A stretch of 64,000 nt of DNA, taken from Pleomorphomonas sp. PLEO. GTDB lineage: Bacteria > Pseudomonadota > Alphaproteobacteria > Rhizobiales > Pleomorphomonadaceae. Within the stretch, counting starts at the first letter, position 1; each line of letters opens with the position of its first letter. The DNA lies in the NCBI RefSeq assembly GCF_041320595.1, contig NZ_CP166625.1, forward strand, positions 1,685,501 through 1,749,500, given 5' to 3'. This document shows, one piece after another, positions 37,417-45,427 of the stretch. Below the pieces are notes generated by a model. That model saw only the letters and a program-made list of their open reading frames with translations. It ran no database searches and was not told the DNA's origin. The position numbers and the translations under genes are program-made.

Positions 37417-37557
37417 TCGCCGCCGACAGGCTGGGCGCCCGATATGAGCCGATTGCTTCCTCCTGCCCGAGGTCCTGCGCGAAAAGGGTGGGGCGCGCGT
37501 ATCGGGTTCGATGTCTGCAAAGCGCGGGTGATCTCACGGTCGCTCGAAGATAAATCG

Positions 37558-37583
37558 ACAGTCAGACTTGCAAGTTTACCTGT
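37558..37583. promoter_or_regulatory. Operator of the intact marR gene (right copy)
   Basis: Arms ACAGTCAGACTT and AAGTTTACCTGT differ from perfect symmetry at three places. The site ends 19 bp before the marR ATG. It corresponds to the more symmetric site at 30648-30673. Confidence 0.55.
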
Positions 37584-37740
37584 CGAGATGTATGTCTCGG
37601 TCATGAGCACACCCTTCGACATGCCGCCCGAGACGATCGTCACCGAGCTGACGCTGGCCGTCGGTCAGCTGCTGCGCCGCTTGCGCGCCGAGACCAATCC
37701 CGATGGCCTCACCTGGTCGCAGACCACGGCGCTGGCCCGG
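37564..37740 (+). repeat. 177-bp direct repeat, right copy
   Basis: This is the counterpart of 30654-30830, containing part of the operator and the first codons of the intact marR gene. The repeat ends inside marR, where this copy continues into the rest of the gene. Confidence 0.9.
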
Positions 37741-38043
37741 CTGGAGCGCGGCGGGCCGACGACGACGGCCGATCTGGCCCGGGCCGAGGCCGTGAAGCCG
37801 CAATCGATGGGCGCCACGCTGGCCGAGCTGGAGCGCGAGGGGCTGGTGGAGCGCCGCCCGCACCCGAGCGATGGCCGGCAGGTGCTGTTCGCGCTGACGG
37901 AGGCCGGCCTTGAGGCGCGGCGCAAGCGCAGCGCCGCCAAGCAGAAGTGGTTGCTGGCCGCCCTCAGCGGCCTCGACGCCGACGAGCAGCGGCTGCTGAT
38001 GTCGGCCATTCCCCTGATCAAACGGCTGAGCGAGGCCGACTGA
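37603..38043 (+). CDS. MarR family transcriptional regulator
   Basis: This 146-residue MarR protein has its recognition region at ARAEAVKPQSMGATLAELEREGL and wing ERRPHPSDGRQVLFALTEAGLEARR. The ATG at 37603 matches the start of the remnant at 30693; an ATG at 37588 is also in frame. It heads a probable operon with an isochorismatase-like hydrolase, a small membrane protein and a DHA2 transporter, all spaced within 31 bp. It likely represses that unit and possibly also sites at the left repeat. Confidence 0.92.
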   Translation: MSTPFDMPPETIVTELTLAVGQLLRRLRAETNPDGLTWSQTTALARLERGGPTTTADLARAEAVKPQSMGATLAELEREGLVERRPHPSDGRQVLFALTEAGLEARRKRSAAKQKWLLAALSGLDADEQRLLMSAIPLIKRLSEAD

Positions 38044-38073
38044 CACCTGTCCGGATCGCCAGAGGAAACCCCC

Positions 38074-38628
38074 ATGACCTTGATCGACCCCGTAACGGCG
38101 CTTGTCGTCATCGATCTTCAGAAGGGCATTGTGGCGCTGCCCACCGCCCAGCCGATCGGCGAGGTGGTGGCCAACGCCGCCGCGCTGGCCGACGCCTTCC
38201 GTCGGCATGGTCTGCCGGTGGTGCTGGTCAATGTGGCCGGCGCCGCGCCGGGCCGCACCGAGGTGCCGCGCACTCTCAAGGGCTTCCCGCCCGGCTGGAC
38301 CGAGCTGATTCCTGAATTGAACCAGCAGCCGCGAGACCATGTGGTGACCAAGCACACGCCGGGCGCCTTCACCGGCACCGGCCTTGAAGCTCACCTGAAA
38401 GGGCTGGGCGTGACGCAGGTGGTGGTGGCCGGCGTTGCCACCAGCAACGGTGTCGAGGTGACGGCGCGGCAGGCTTTCGAGCTGGGTTTCAACGTGACGC
38501 TGGCCGTTGATGCCATGACCGATATGCGCGCCGAGGCGCATGCCTATTGCGCCACCCAGGTGTTCCCGCGCATCGGCGAGACCGGCACCACGCAAGAGAT
38601 TATCGATCTTCTCCCGAGGAGCGCCTGA
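38074..38628 (+). CDS. Isochorismatase-like hydrolase lacking the catalytic cysteine
   Basis: This 184-residue cysteine-hydrolase-fold protein keeps D14 (VIDLQKGI) and K93 (VVTKHTPGAF). The position of the nucleophilic Cys in the GVATxxC motif is Gly126 (GVATSNGVEVTARQAFE). Cys-less members include isochorismatases such as PhzD, which hydrolyse a vinyl ether using Asp and Lys, so an amidase reaction is unlikely. The gene lies in the marR operon with a DHA2 efflux pump, suggesting modification of the effluxed compound. Confidence 0.85.
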   Translation: MTLIDPVTALVVIDLQKGIVALPTAQPIGEVVANAAALADAFRRHGLPVVLVNVAGAAPGRTEVPRTLKGFPPGWTELIPELNQQPRDHVVTKHTPGAFTGTGLEAHLKGLGVTQVVVAGVATSNGVEVTARQAFELGFNVTLAVDAMTDMRAEAHAYCATQVFPRIGETGTTQEIIDLLPRSA

Positions 38629-38629
38629 C

Positions 38630-38959
38630 ATGAGCTGGCTCTACGATCTCGCCTATTTGTTCGGCGGTGCCTTCCTGTCCAATGCCGTCCCGCATTTCGT
38701 CTCGGGTGCGATGGGCCGGCCGTTCCAGAGCCCGTTCGCCAAGCCGCCGGGCGAGGGGCTGTCGTCGTCCACCGTCAACGTCGTCTGGGGCTTTGCGAAC
38801 CTCGTCATCGGCTATCTGCTGCTCGCCCATGTCGGCAGCTTCGACATCCGCGCCGCCGATCAGGCGGGTGCCGTGGGCCTCGGCGTGCTGGTGATGGGGC
38901 TGGTGTCGGCGCGGGGCTTTGGGCGGTTCCACGGCGGCAATTCGCCGACGGGTGCCTGA
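38630..38959 (+). CDS. Small membrane protein of the marR operon
   Basis: This 109-residue protein, starting MSWLYDLAYLFGGAFLSNAVPHFVSGAMG, has three hydrophobic segments (about 5-25, 50-68 and 75-95) and a short PFQSPFAKPPGEGLSSS loop. I know similar small proteins only as hypothetical membrane proteins. A GAGGAG ribosome site precedes the ATG. It is tightly packed between the hydrolase and the transporter, so co-expression is clear while its function is not. Confidence 0.75.
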   Translation: MSWLYDLAYLFGGAFLSNAVPHFVSGAMGRPFQSPFAKPPGEGLSSSTVNVVWGFANLVIGYLLLAHVGSFDIRAADQAGAVGLGVLVMGLVSARGFGRFHGGNSPTGA

Positions 38960-38963
38960 GCCG

Positions 38964-40364
38964 ATGGCCGCGCCCGACAGCGACCGGTTGAGCCCAGAAG
39001 TCTGGAAGATTTCCGCCGTGGCGCTGCTCGGCTCGCTGCTGTCGCAGCTCGATGCCACCATCGTCAACGTGTCGCTGACCAGCCTTGCCGCCGATCTCCA
39101 TAGCACGCTCTCGACCATCCAATGGGTGACCAGCGGCTATCTGCTGGCGCTGACGCTGGTGCTGCCGCTCAACGGCTGGCTGGTCGACCGGATCGGCGGC
39201 AAGGCGCTGTATCTGTGGTGCTTCACCGCTTTCACCATCTCCTCGGCGCTGTGCGGGCTTGCCTGGTCGGCTCAATCGCTGATCGCCTTCCGGGTGTTGC
39301 AAGGGGTGAGCGGCGGCCTGCTGGCACCGATGGCGCAGATGATGATCGCCCGGGCGGCCGGCCGGCAGATGGCGCGCGTCGTCGGCATCATGGCGCTACC
39401 GGTGCTGTTGGCGCCGGTGTTCGGGCCGATCATCGCCGGCGCCATCTTGCAATATGCCTCCTGGCGCTGGCTGTTCCTGGTCAACCTGCCGGTGGGGGCG
39501 CTGGCCTTGCTGCTGGCGGTGCTGCTGCTGCCGGCCGACCGCGACCAGGCGACGGCCCGCAAGCTCGATTGGGTCGGCCTGATGCTGCTGTCGCCCGGTC
39601 TGGTGCTGTTTCTCTATGGCTCCGACAAGCTCGGCGACAGCATGGGGCGGATAAGCTTCGGGCTCGGCCTCGCCATGATGGCCGTCTTTTTGTGGAGTGC
39701 GCGGCGCAAGGGCGGCGACGCGCTGGTCGATCTCAGCCTGTTCAAGACCAAGGCGTTCTCGGTGGCGGCCATCACGCAATTCCTGTCGAACGGCGGCATG
39801 TTCGCCGGACAGATGCTGATCCCGGCCTTCCTGATCGCCGGCTGTGGCCGCACGCCCGGCGAAATGGGCTGGATGCTGGCGCCGCAGGGGCTGGGCATGA
39901 TGGTGACCTATCCGCTGATGGGCTGGCTCACCAAGCGCTTCGGCATCCGCCTGACATCGGCGGGCGGCGCGCTGCTCGCCTGCCTGTCGACGCTGGCCTT
40001 TCCTTATCTTGCCCATCAGGGCTTTGTCCTCGGCGTGCTCATCCCGGCGCTCGTGCTGCGCGGCATGGGCATGAGCGCGGTGGGCCTGCCGTCGATGACC
40101 GCCGCCTATGCCTCGGTCAACAAGGCGAGGCTGCCGATGGCGACCACCTCGATCAACATCGTGCAACGGCTCGGCGGCCCGACCATGACGACCATCGCCG
40201 CCACCTTCCTGGCCTGGCGGCTTGGCGGCGCGGCGAGCGGGCCGGCGGTGCCGGCCGCCTATGGCGCGGCCTTCCTGCTGCTGGCAGCGCTGCATGCCGC
40301 CACCTTCCTGTCGGCGGCGCGCTTGCCGGACCGGCTCAGCGATGTGGCAACGCCGGAAGCGTGA
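38964..40364 (+). CDS. MFS efflux transporter, DHA2 family
   Basis: This 466-residue protein starts MAAPDSDRLSPEVWK. TM1 contains the DHA2 motif SQLDATIVNVSLTSLAADL, motif A reads GWLVDRIGGKALYLW, and motif C-like VLLAPVFGPIIAGAIL is in TM5. It has 14 helices and closes the marR operon. It is related to, but distinct from, the pump at 31823. A drug or natural-product efflux role is likely. Confidence 0.9.
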   Translation: MAAPDSDRLSPEVWKISAVALLGSLLSQLDATIVNVSLTSLAADLHSTLSTIQWVTSGYLLALTLVLPLNGWLVDRIGGKALYLWCFTAFTISSALCGLAWSAQSLIAFRVLQGVSGGLLAPMAQMMIARAAGRQMARVVGIMALPVLLAPVFGPIIAGAILQYASWRWLFLVNLPVGALALLLAVLLLPADRDQATARKLDWVGLMLLSPGLVLFLYGSDKLGDSMGRISFGLGLAMMAVFLWSARRKGGDALVDLSLFKTKAFSVAAITQFLSNGGMFAGQMLIPAFLIAGCGRTPGEMGWMLAPQGLGMMVTYPLMGWLTKRFGIRLTSAGGALLACLSTLAFPYLAHQGFVLGVLIPALVLRGMGMSAVGLPSMTAAYASVNKARLPMATTSINIVQRLGGPTMTTIAATFLAWRLGGAASGPAVPAAYGAAFLLLAALHAATFLSAARLPDRLSDVATPEA

Positions 40365-40774
40365 CGGCCGGTGGCGGCCTATAGCGGCGGCTCGCCCCTT
40401 GGGGCTAGATCCGCATGCCGCGGGCACCTCGATCCGCCGGGCGGCGACCGTCGCCGTCGACCTGCGAAGATGGCCCAAATCGGCCGGTTTGGTCCAGCCC
40501 CGGTGCATGCCGGTAGGCCTATGCTAACTGTTTTGGGCATTTTCTCGCGGGAAATGCTGCCCGTTAACCTCCTGCAACTGTGACGATCAAGACTACGTTA
40601 AGGGTTACCATCGGAAATTCCCTTATTGGCATTTCGTGCGCGGTGCATACGGCGTCGCCGGCAACGGTTTTCTCCGCGAGGATGGAAATACGGACCCGGC
40701 AAGACACCGAAGCAGTCGAACCAGCATTGGTTTCCGTGGACGGCGAATGCCCCCCAAAAGGGCGATGGCACCAC

Positions 40775-41851
40775 ATGTTCGACAGATTGATTGCTCTCAG
40801 TCAGGAAAAAACCAGCGAAAAGCGCGGGGATCTGTTGATCTGGATCTCCGAGCTGTTCACCGAAGGCGCGGACAATTACACCGACGCGGAAACCAGACTG
40901 TTCGGCGACGTGCTCTGCCGGCTGGTCGATCAGGTTTCGGTGGATGTGCGGGCTCAGTTTTCCGAGCAGATGGCGCCGCTCAGCTGCACGCCGCGCGCGG
41001 TGGCGCTGCGCCTTGCCACGGACGAGGAGCTGGCAGTTTCCGGCGTGATGCTGGAGCAGTCGACGGTGTTGACCGACGCCGACCTTCGCGACATCGCCGG
41101 TTCGTTGAGCCAGGGCCACCTTCTGGCGATCACCCGGCGCAAGGGCCTCGGCGAAACGGTGACCGAGATACTGGCCGACCGTGGCGACGCGGCGGTTCTG
41201 GAAGGGGTGACCAACAACGTCACGGCGCTGTTTTCCGACTTTGGCCTCAAGCGACTGACGACGCGCGGCCTCGATTACCCCAAGGTGCTGCTGGCCCTGT
41301 CGCAGCGGGCCGACATGCCGCCCGAGCGGCTGGCGCGGGCCATGGCCTCGTTCGATGCCGAAGGGCGCGCCAAGCTGGGAAACCTCGTCGCCATGTCGCC
41401 GGATTTCGCGGTTCTCCTGGTGACCGAGGCGGCCGATATCGCCCGCCAGCGCAAGCAGGATCTCGAACGGGAGATCTCAACGCTGCTCAAGCGGATCGGG
41501 CAGGGGCTCGGCACCCTCGACGAGGCGATCGGCGGCTTTGCCCACGACGGCCGGATCGAGGCGGTGGCCGAACTGCTCACCCAGGTGGGCGGTCTAGAGG
41601 AAGCGCATATCTCCAATGTGCTCAATCATGAAAACGACTTCGGCCTCGCTGTTGTCTGCCGTAGCCTCAGAATAGGCGACAAGGCTTACCTGAGCCTGTC
41701 GCGATTGCGCGCCGCCCATCTGGGGCAGCCGGCGTCGATCGCCGAGGCCTGGGCCGGCAATTACGCCGAGATCGACCGCCCATCGGCCGACCGCGCCTTG
41801 CACTTCCACCGCATGCGCATGGCCGTGCTGAAGGCCGAGAAGACGGGCTAG
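40775..41851 (+). CDS. DUF2336 domain protein
   Basis: This gives 358 residues from the ATG at 40775. The frame is open to 40580 but that part has no family match. The DUF2336 pattern is visible in LIWISELFTEGADNYTDAETRLFGDVLCRLV, DADLRDIAGSLSQGHLLAITRRKGLGETVTEIL and YPKVLLALSQRADMPPERLARAM. It is a helical-repeat protein found in alphaproteobacteria. Function is unknown; some members have been linked to motility or surface signalling, which I cannot test here. Confidence 0.8.
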   Translation: MFDRLIALSQEKTSEKRGDLLIWISELFTEGADNYTDAETRLFGDVLCRLVDQVSVDVRAQFSEQMAPLSCTPRAVALRLATDEELAVSGVMLEQSTVLTDADLRDIAGSLSQGHLLAITRRKGLGETVTEILADRGDAAVLEGVTNNVTALFSDFGLKRLTTRGLDYPKVLLALSQRADMPPERLARAMASFDAEGRAKLGNLVAMSPDFAVLLVTEAADIARQRKQDLEREISTLLKRIGQGLGTLDEAIGGFAHDGRIEAVAELLTQVGGLEEAHISNVLNHENDFGLAVVCRSLRIGDKAYLSLSRLRAAHLGQPASIAEAWAGNYAEIDRPSADRALHFHRMRMAVLKAEKTG

Positions 41852-41856
41852 CCGCC

Positions 41857-42759
41857 TCACGCCCGACAGACCGCCGCTACCACGCCGCGCAGCCAGCGGT
41901 GCGCCGGGTCGGCCTCCAGGCGCGGATGCCATTGGAGGGAGACGGCGATAGGCGGCGTTGCCACCGGTAGCTCGAAGCCCAGGAGATCGTGGGTGAGGGC
42001 GGCGTCGCCATGGCTGAGACAGGCGCGGGTGACCAGCGCCACAAGATCGGAACGGGCAGCGATAGCCAGCGCATCGGGAAAGCCGGGCACCACGGCGACG
42101 ATGGTCCGCCTGAGGCCGAGCGCGGCGAGCGCCTCATCAACCGGTCCCTCGGCCTCGCCCCGGCGCGACACTACCACGTGGCGACAGGCGGCATAGCGTT
42201 CCGCCGTCATCGGTTCTTCCAGAAGCGGATGGCCGGCCCGCACCGCGCCGACGTAGCTGTCGCGGAACAGCAGCTGGGTGCGGATCTCCGGCGCGGCGGC
42301 GCCGACGACACCGATTTCCAGATCGATCTCCCCCTCCCGGAGCGCCGCGGCATCCTTGACCGGCTTGGGCGCAAAACGCAGCCGCGCGCCCGGCGCCGCT
42401 TCGGTGACGGCGGCGACCAGCGGCGCGGCAAACACTGCCACGAAGCCCTCGCTGGCGCAGAGGGTGAAGGTGCGATCGAGCACGGCGAGATCGAGCGCAT
42501 CGCGGCGCGGGCTGAGCAGCGCCTTGGCCTCTCGGGCGACATCGTGCACCCGGCCGCTGAGTTCTCTGGCGCGCGGCGTCGGTACCAGCCCGCGCCCGGC
42601 CCGCACCAGCAGCGGATCGCCGGTGGCCGCGCGCAGGCGGGCCAGCGTGCGGCTCATGGCCGAGGCGCTGAGGCCGAGGCGACGGGCGGCGCCGGTGACG
42701 CTGCCCTCGGACAGCAAGGCGTCGAGCGCCGGGATCAGGTTGAGGTCGATGTCGTCCAT
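41857..42759 (-). CDS. LysR family transcriptional regulator
   Basis: This 300-residue protein has an N-terminal winged HTH (MDDIDLNLIPALDALLSEGSVTGAARRLGLSAS truncated: residues 1-60, ending MSRTLARLRAATGDPLLVR) and a substrate-binding domain with the LysR fold. The ATG at 42759 is the family start; the frame is open to 42858. It is divergent from the SDR gene at 42876, the usual LysR arrangement, with 116 bp between them. The stop is 5 bp from the DUF2336 stop, tail to tail. Confidence 0.9.
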   Translation of the reverse strand: MDDIDLNLIPALDALLSEGSVTGAARRLGLSASAMSRTLARLRAATGDPLLVRAGRGLVPTPRARELSGRVHDVAREAKALLSPRRDALDLAVLDRTFTLCASEGFVAVFAAPLVAAVTEAAPGARLRFAPKPVKDAAALREGEIDLEIGVVGAAAPEIRTQLLFRDSYVGAVRAGHPLLEEPMTAERYAACRHVVVSRRGEAEGPVDEALAALGLRRTIVAVVPGFPDALAIAARSDLVALVTRACLSHGDAALTHDLLGFELPVATPPIAVSLQWHPRLEADPAHRWLRGVVAAVCRA

Positions 42760-42875
42760 GCCGGCAGGATGCCTGAGATGGCGTATGGCGCAACGGTTTT
42801 GTGCATGGCGTGCGTCTGGCGCCTCATCGATGGAAGCCACATATGCGTTCAAGGACATCCACGAAAGGCATCGCC

Positions 42876-43565
42876 ATGACTTCCAACTCCATCCTCCTCA
42901 TCGGCGCCTCGCGCGGCCTCGGCCACGCCATGGCGGCGGAGTTCGTCGCCAAAGGCTGGCACGTCACCGGCACGGTGCGCGGCGCCGACCGGACCAAGCT
43001 GCATGACCTCCGCGACCTGCACCCCGACCGCGTCGAGATCGAAGCGCTCGACATCACCCGCCCCGAGGAGATCGCCGCCCTCAAGACCCGCCTGTCCGGC
43101 CGCCGCTTCGACATGCTGTTCGTCAATGCCGGCATCACCAACGCCAACCCCTCGGAGACCATCGGCGAGACCGCGACGGAGGAGTTCATCCGGGTGATGG
43201 TGACCAACGCGCTGAGCCCGATGCGCGTGGTGGAGGGGCTCGAAGATCTCGTGTCGCCCGAGGGGCTGATCGGCGTCATGTCGTCGGGGCAGGGCAGCAT
43301 CGCCAACAACCTGAAGGGCGGGCTGGAGGTCTATCGCGGCAGCAAGGCGGCGCTCAACCAGTACATGCGCGGCTACGCCGCCCGCCGGCCCGAGCGGGCG
43401 CTGGTGCTGGTGGCCCCCGGCTGGATCCGCACCGACCTCGGCGGCCCCGGCGCGCCCTTCACCATGGAAGAGACCATACCCAAGATCGTGGCGACGCTGG
43501 TGGGGCGGATGGGGGAGGTGGGGCTCAGGTATCTCGATCGCGAGGGCAAGGATGTGCCCTGGTGA
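42876..43565 (+). CDS. Short-chain dehydrogenase/reductase (SDR)
   Basis: This 229-residue NAD(P)-dependent oxidoreductase has the nucleotide motif LIGASRGLGHAMA, FVNAGITN (NNAG-like), a catalytic YRGSK (Y-x-x-x-K) and APGWIRTDLGG after it. Usual SDR length is about 240-250. Ser in the VMSSGQGSI strand completes the catalytic set. The divergent LysR gene probably controls it. Confidence 0.9.
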   Translation: MTSNSILLIGASRGLGHAMAAEFVAKGWHVTGTVRGADRTKLHDLRDLHPDRVEIEALDITRPEEIAALKTRLSGRRFDMLFVNAGITNANPSETIGETATEEFIRVMVTNALSPMRVVEGLEDLVSPEGLIGVMSSGQGSIANNLKGGLEVYRGSKAALNQYMRGYAARRPERALVLVAPGWIRTDLGGPGAPFTMEETIPKIVATLVGRMGEVGLRYLDREGKDVPW

Positions 43566-43587
43566 GGGGAGGGATTGGGGAAGGTGA

Positions 43588-44273
43588 GCCCTATATCGGC
43601 CGATAGCTTCATCCTGCCTGAGGTTCCCATCACGCTGTCCTCCTCTGCGTAGGCAGAGGATCTCAGGACGAGAGGGCGCGGAGGGACGTATCAGGCGCCC
43701 GACGTGGTTGGAGCGTTATATCGGCTGGGAGCTTTATTCTGCCTGAGATCCTCTGCCTACGCAGAGGAGGACAGCTTTATATAGAGGGAACAGAGGGATA
43801 GCGCGTCGCCCTTCGTCTTGCGCCCGCTGCCATCATGCTGTCCTCCTCTGCGAAGGCAGAGGATCTCAGGACGAGAGGGCGCGGAGGGACGTATCAGGCG
43901 CTCGACGTGGTTGGAGCGCTATATCGGCCGGGAGATTCATCCTGCCTGAGATCCTCTGCCTACGCAGAGGAGGACAATTTTATATAGAGGGAACAAATGG
44001 GTAGCGCGTCGCCCGTCGTCTTGCGCCCGTTTCCATCATGCTGTCCTCCTCTGCGAAGGCAGAGGATCTCAGGACGAGAAGGCGCGGAGGGGCGTATCAG
44101 GCGCCCGAGGTTCCCATCATGCTGTCCTCCTCTGCGAAGGCAGAGGATCTCAGGACGAGAGGGCGCGGAGGGACGTATCCGGCGCCCGAGGTGCTTGGAG
44201 CGCACTATCGGCCGGGAGATTCATTCTGCCTGAGATCCTCTGCCTTCGCAGAGGAGGACAGGTTGGAGAACGT
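43588..44273. repeat. Cluster of paired-hairpin repeat halves
   Basis: Eight half-elements occupy this gap. Right-type halves lie at 43635-43667, 43838-43870, 44041-44073 and 44122-44154. Left-type halves lie at 43742-43774, 43945-43976 and 44229-44261, and the left half near 43610-43625 is truncated. Each holds the CCTCTGC-NNNN-GCAGAGG hairpin. Segments between a left and a right half repeat the same 60-bp spacer, and those between right and left repeat a 70-bp joint. The cluster grew by tandem duplication. Confidence 0.9.
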
Positions 44274-44306
44274 GAGGTAAGCTGCCGGCCTTGCGCGAGG
44301 ATTGTC

Positions 44307-45032
44307 ATGGCCCAGTCAGCAGATTTGCCCGCCGCCGTCCTGTCTGAAATCCGCATCGGTTCGGTGGCGGAGATCGGGCACAGCGGCATTCGCTCGGCGA
44401 TCGGCAAGCGTCCGCTGGACGCGCCGGTTCGTATCGAACTCAATGGTCCCCTGGGCGACCAGCACGCCGAGCGTTTCCACGGCGGGCCTGAGAAGGCGAT
44501 CCTGCACTATGACAGCGCCCACTACGCGGTCTGGCAGGCGGAGTTCGCCGATGTCGCCTCGGCTTTCCAACCGGGCGGCTTCGGCGAGAATTTCGTGGGC
44601 ACCGGCCTGTCGGAGGCGACGGTCTGCGTCGGCGATTACCTGCGCGTCGGCAGCGCGCTGCTGCAGGTTTCGGAATCGCGCCAGCCGTGCTTCAAGCTCA
44701 ACCACCGCTTCGGCCATCTCGGCGTTTCCCGCCGCTCGCAAGAGAGCGGCCGCACCGGCTGGTTCTACCGGGTGCTCGAACCCGGCGAGGTGGCGGCGGG
44801 CGATACCATTGCCGTGGTGGACCGGCCGCTGCCCGAGTGGCCGATCGCCCGGCTGCAGCACTACCTCTACCACCTCACGGACGACTTCGACATGGCGCGG
44901 GTGCTGAGCGAACTGCCCCACCTCTCCCCCGGCTTCCGGGCGCTGTTTGCCAAGCGCGTCGCGAGCGGCCAGGTGGAGAACTGGGAGAGCCGGCTGTCGA
45001 ACGGCCCGCTGGTGAGTGGGCCGCCCGCTTAA
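44307..45032 (+). CDS. MOSC domain protein (YiiM-like)
   Basis: This 241-residue protein opens SEIRIGSVAEIGHSGIRSAIGKRP and contains GDQHAERFHGGPEKAILHYDSAHY and the MOSC cysteine in ESRQPCFKLNHRFG, followed by a 3-alpha domain at the C-terminus. That layout is YiiM, a molybdenum-cofactor protein reducing N-hydroxylated bases such as 6-N-hydroxylaminopurine. All expected elements are present. It lies between two repeat elements and has no operon partners. Confidence 0.9.
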   Translation: MAQSADLPAAVLSEIRIGSVAEIGHSGIRSAIGKRPLDAPVRIELNGPLGDQHAERFHGGPEKAILHYDSAHYAVWQAEFADVASAFQPGGFGENFVGTGLSEATVCVGDYLRVGSALLQVSESRQPCFKLNHRFGHLGVSRRSQESGRTGWFYRVLEPGEVAAGDTIAVVDRPLPEWPIARLQHYLYHLTDDFDMARVLSELPHLSPGFRALFAKRVASGQVENWESRLSNGPLVSGPPA

Positions 45033-45038
45033 GGGAGA

Positions 45039-45213
45039 CCGATATCGGCGTTGCGCTTCATTCTGCCCGAGGTCCTCTGCCTGCGCAGAGGATGACAGGT
45101 AATTTATATATATTAAACAGAATGTTAGCCGATCAGGAACCTTCACATCAAGCTGTCTTCCTCTGCGGAGGCAGAGGACCTCAGGAAGGTAGGGCGGGCG
45201 GCCGATATAGGGC
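45039..45213. repeat. Dispersed paired-hairpin repeat, copy D
   Basis: Ends are CCGATATCGG and CCGATATAGGG. Arms at 45066-45098 and 45153-45185 pair with small differences, each keeping its CCTCTGC/GCAGAGG hairpin. The spacer begins GTAATTTATATATA as in copy C. Confidence 0.85.
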
Positions 45214-45270
45214 ATCGGTTCGAACGTCGCTTGCCGGGCCGGCGGCGCGCCTCAGCCGTCCGTTGACCTC

Positions 45271-45427
45271 GCCTTGGGTAGTTTCCGAAGCTACCTCGCC
45301 GGTTGCCCTTCGTCTCATAGTTGCCCGCGCTGTCGAGGTGATAGTTTAGCGGCGCGATCTGGAAGCGTTTTCGGCTTCCGTTGGAGATGGGTGGACATCT
45401 CCGGTGTCCGCTCCGCGAAGGGCGACA
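45271..45427 (+). promoter_or_regulatory. Hairpin-rich leader of the P-type ATPase gene
   Basis: Three small inverted repeats follow each other: GGTAG/CTACC, GAAGC/GCTTC and GGAGATG/CATCTCC, the last ending some 30 bp before the start codon. This suggests a structured 5' leader. I compared it by eye with Mg2+ (M-box) and Mn2+ (yybP) riboswitch cores and could not match either. Confidence 0.25.

Noticed and set aside
43588-44273. Possible CRISPR array
   Set aside because: The repeated units alternate in orientation, the segments between them are themselves near-identical rather than unique spacers, and no cas gene is present.
43960-44280. Small open frames inside the repeat cluster encoding SSSAKAEDL or ILCLRRGGQ peptides
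   Set aside because: They are translations of the repeat itself and recur wherever the repeat does. There is no ribosome site.
45271-45427. M-box or yybP-ykoY riboswitch
   Set aside because: Conserved core words of either class could not be found by eye; kept only as an unnamed structured leader.
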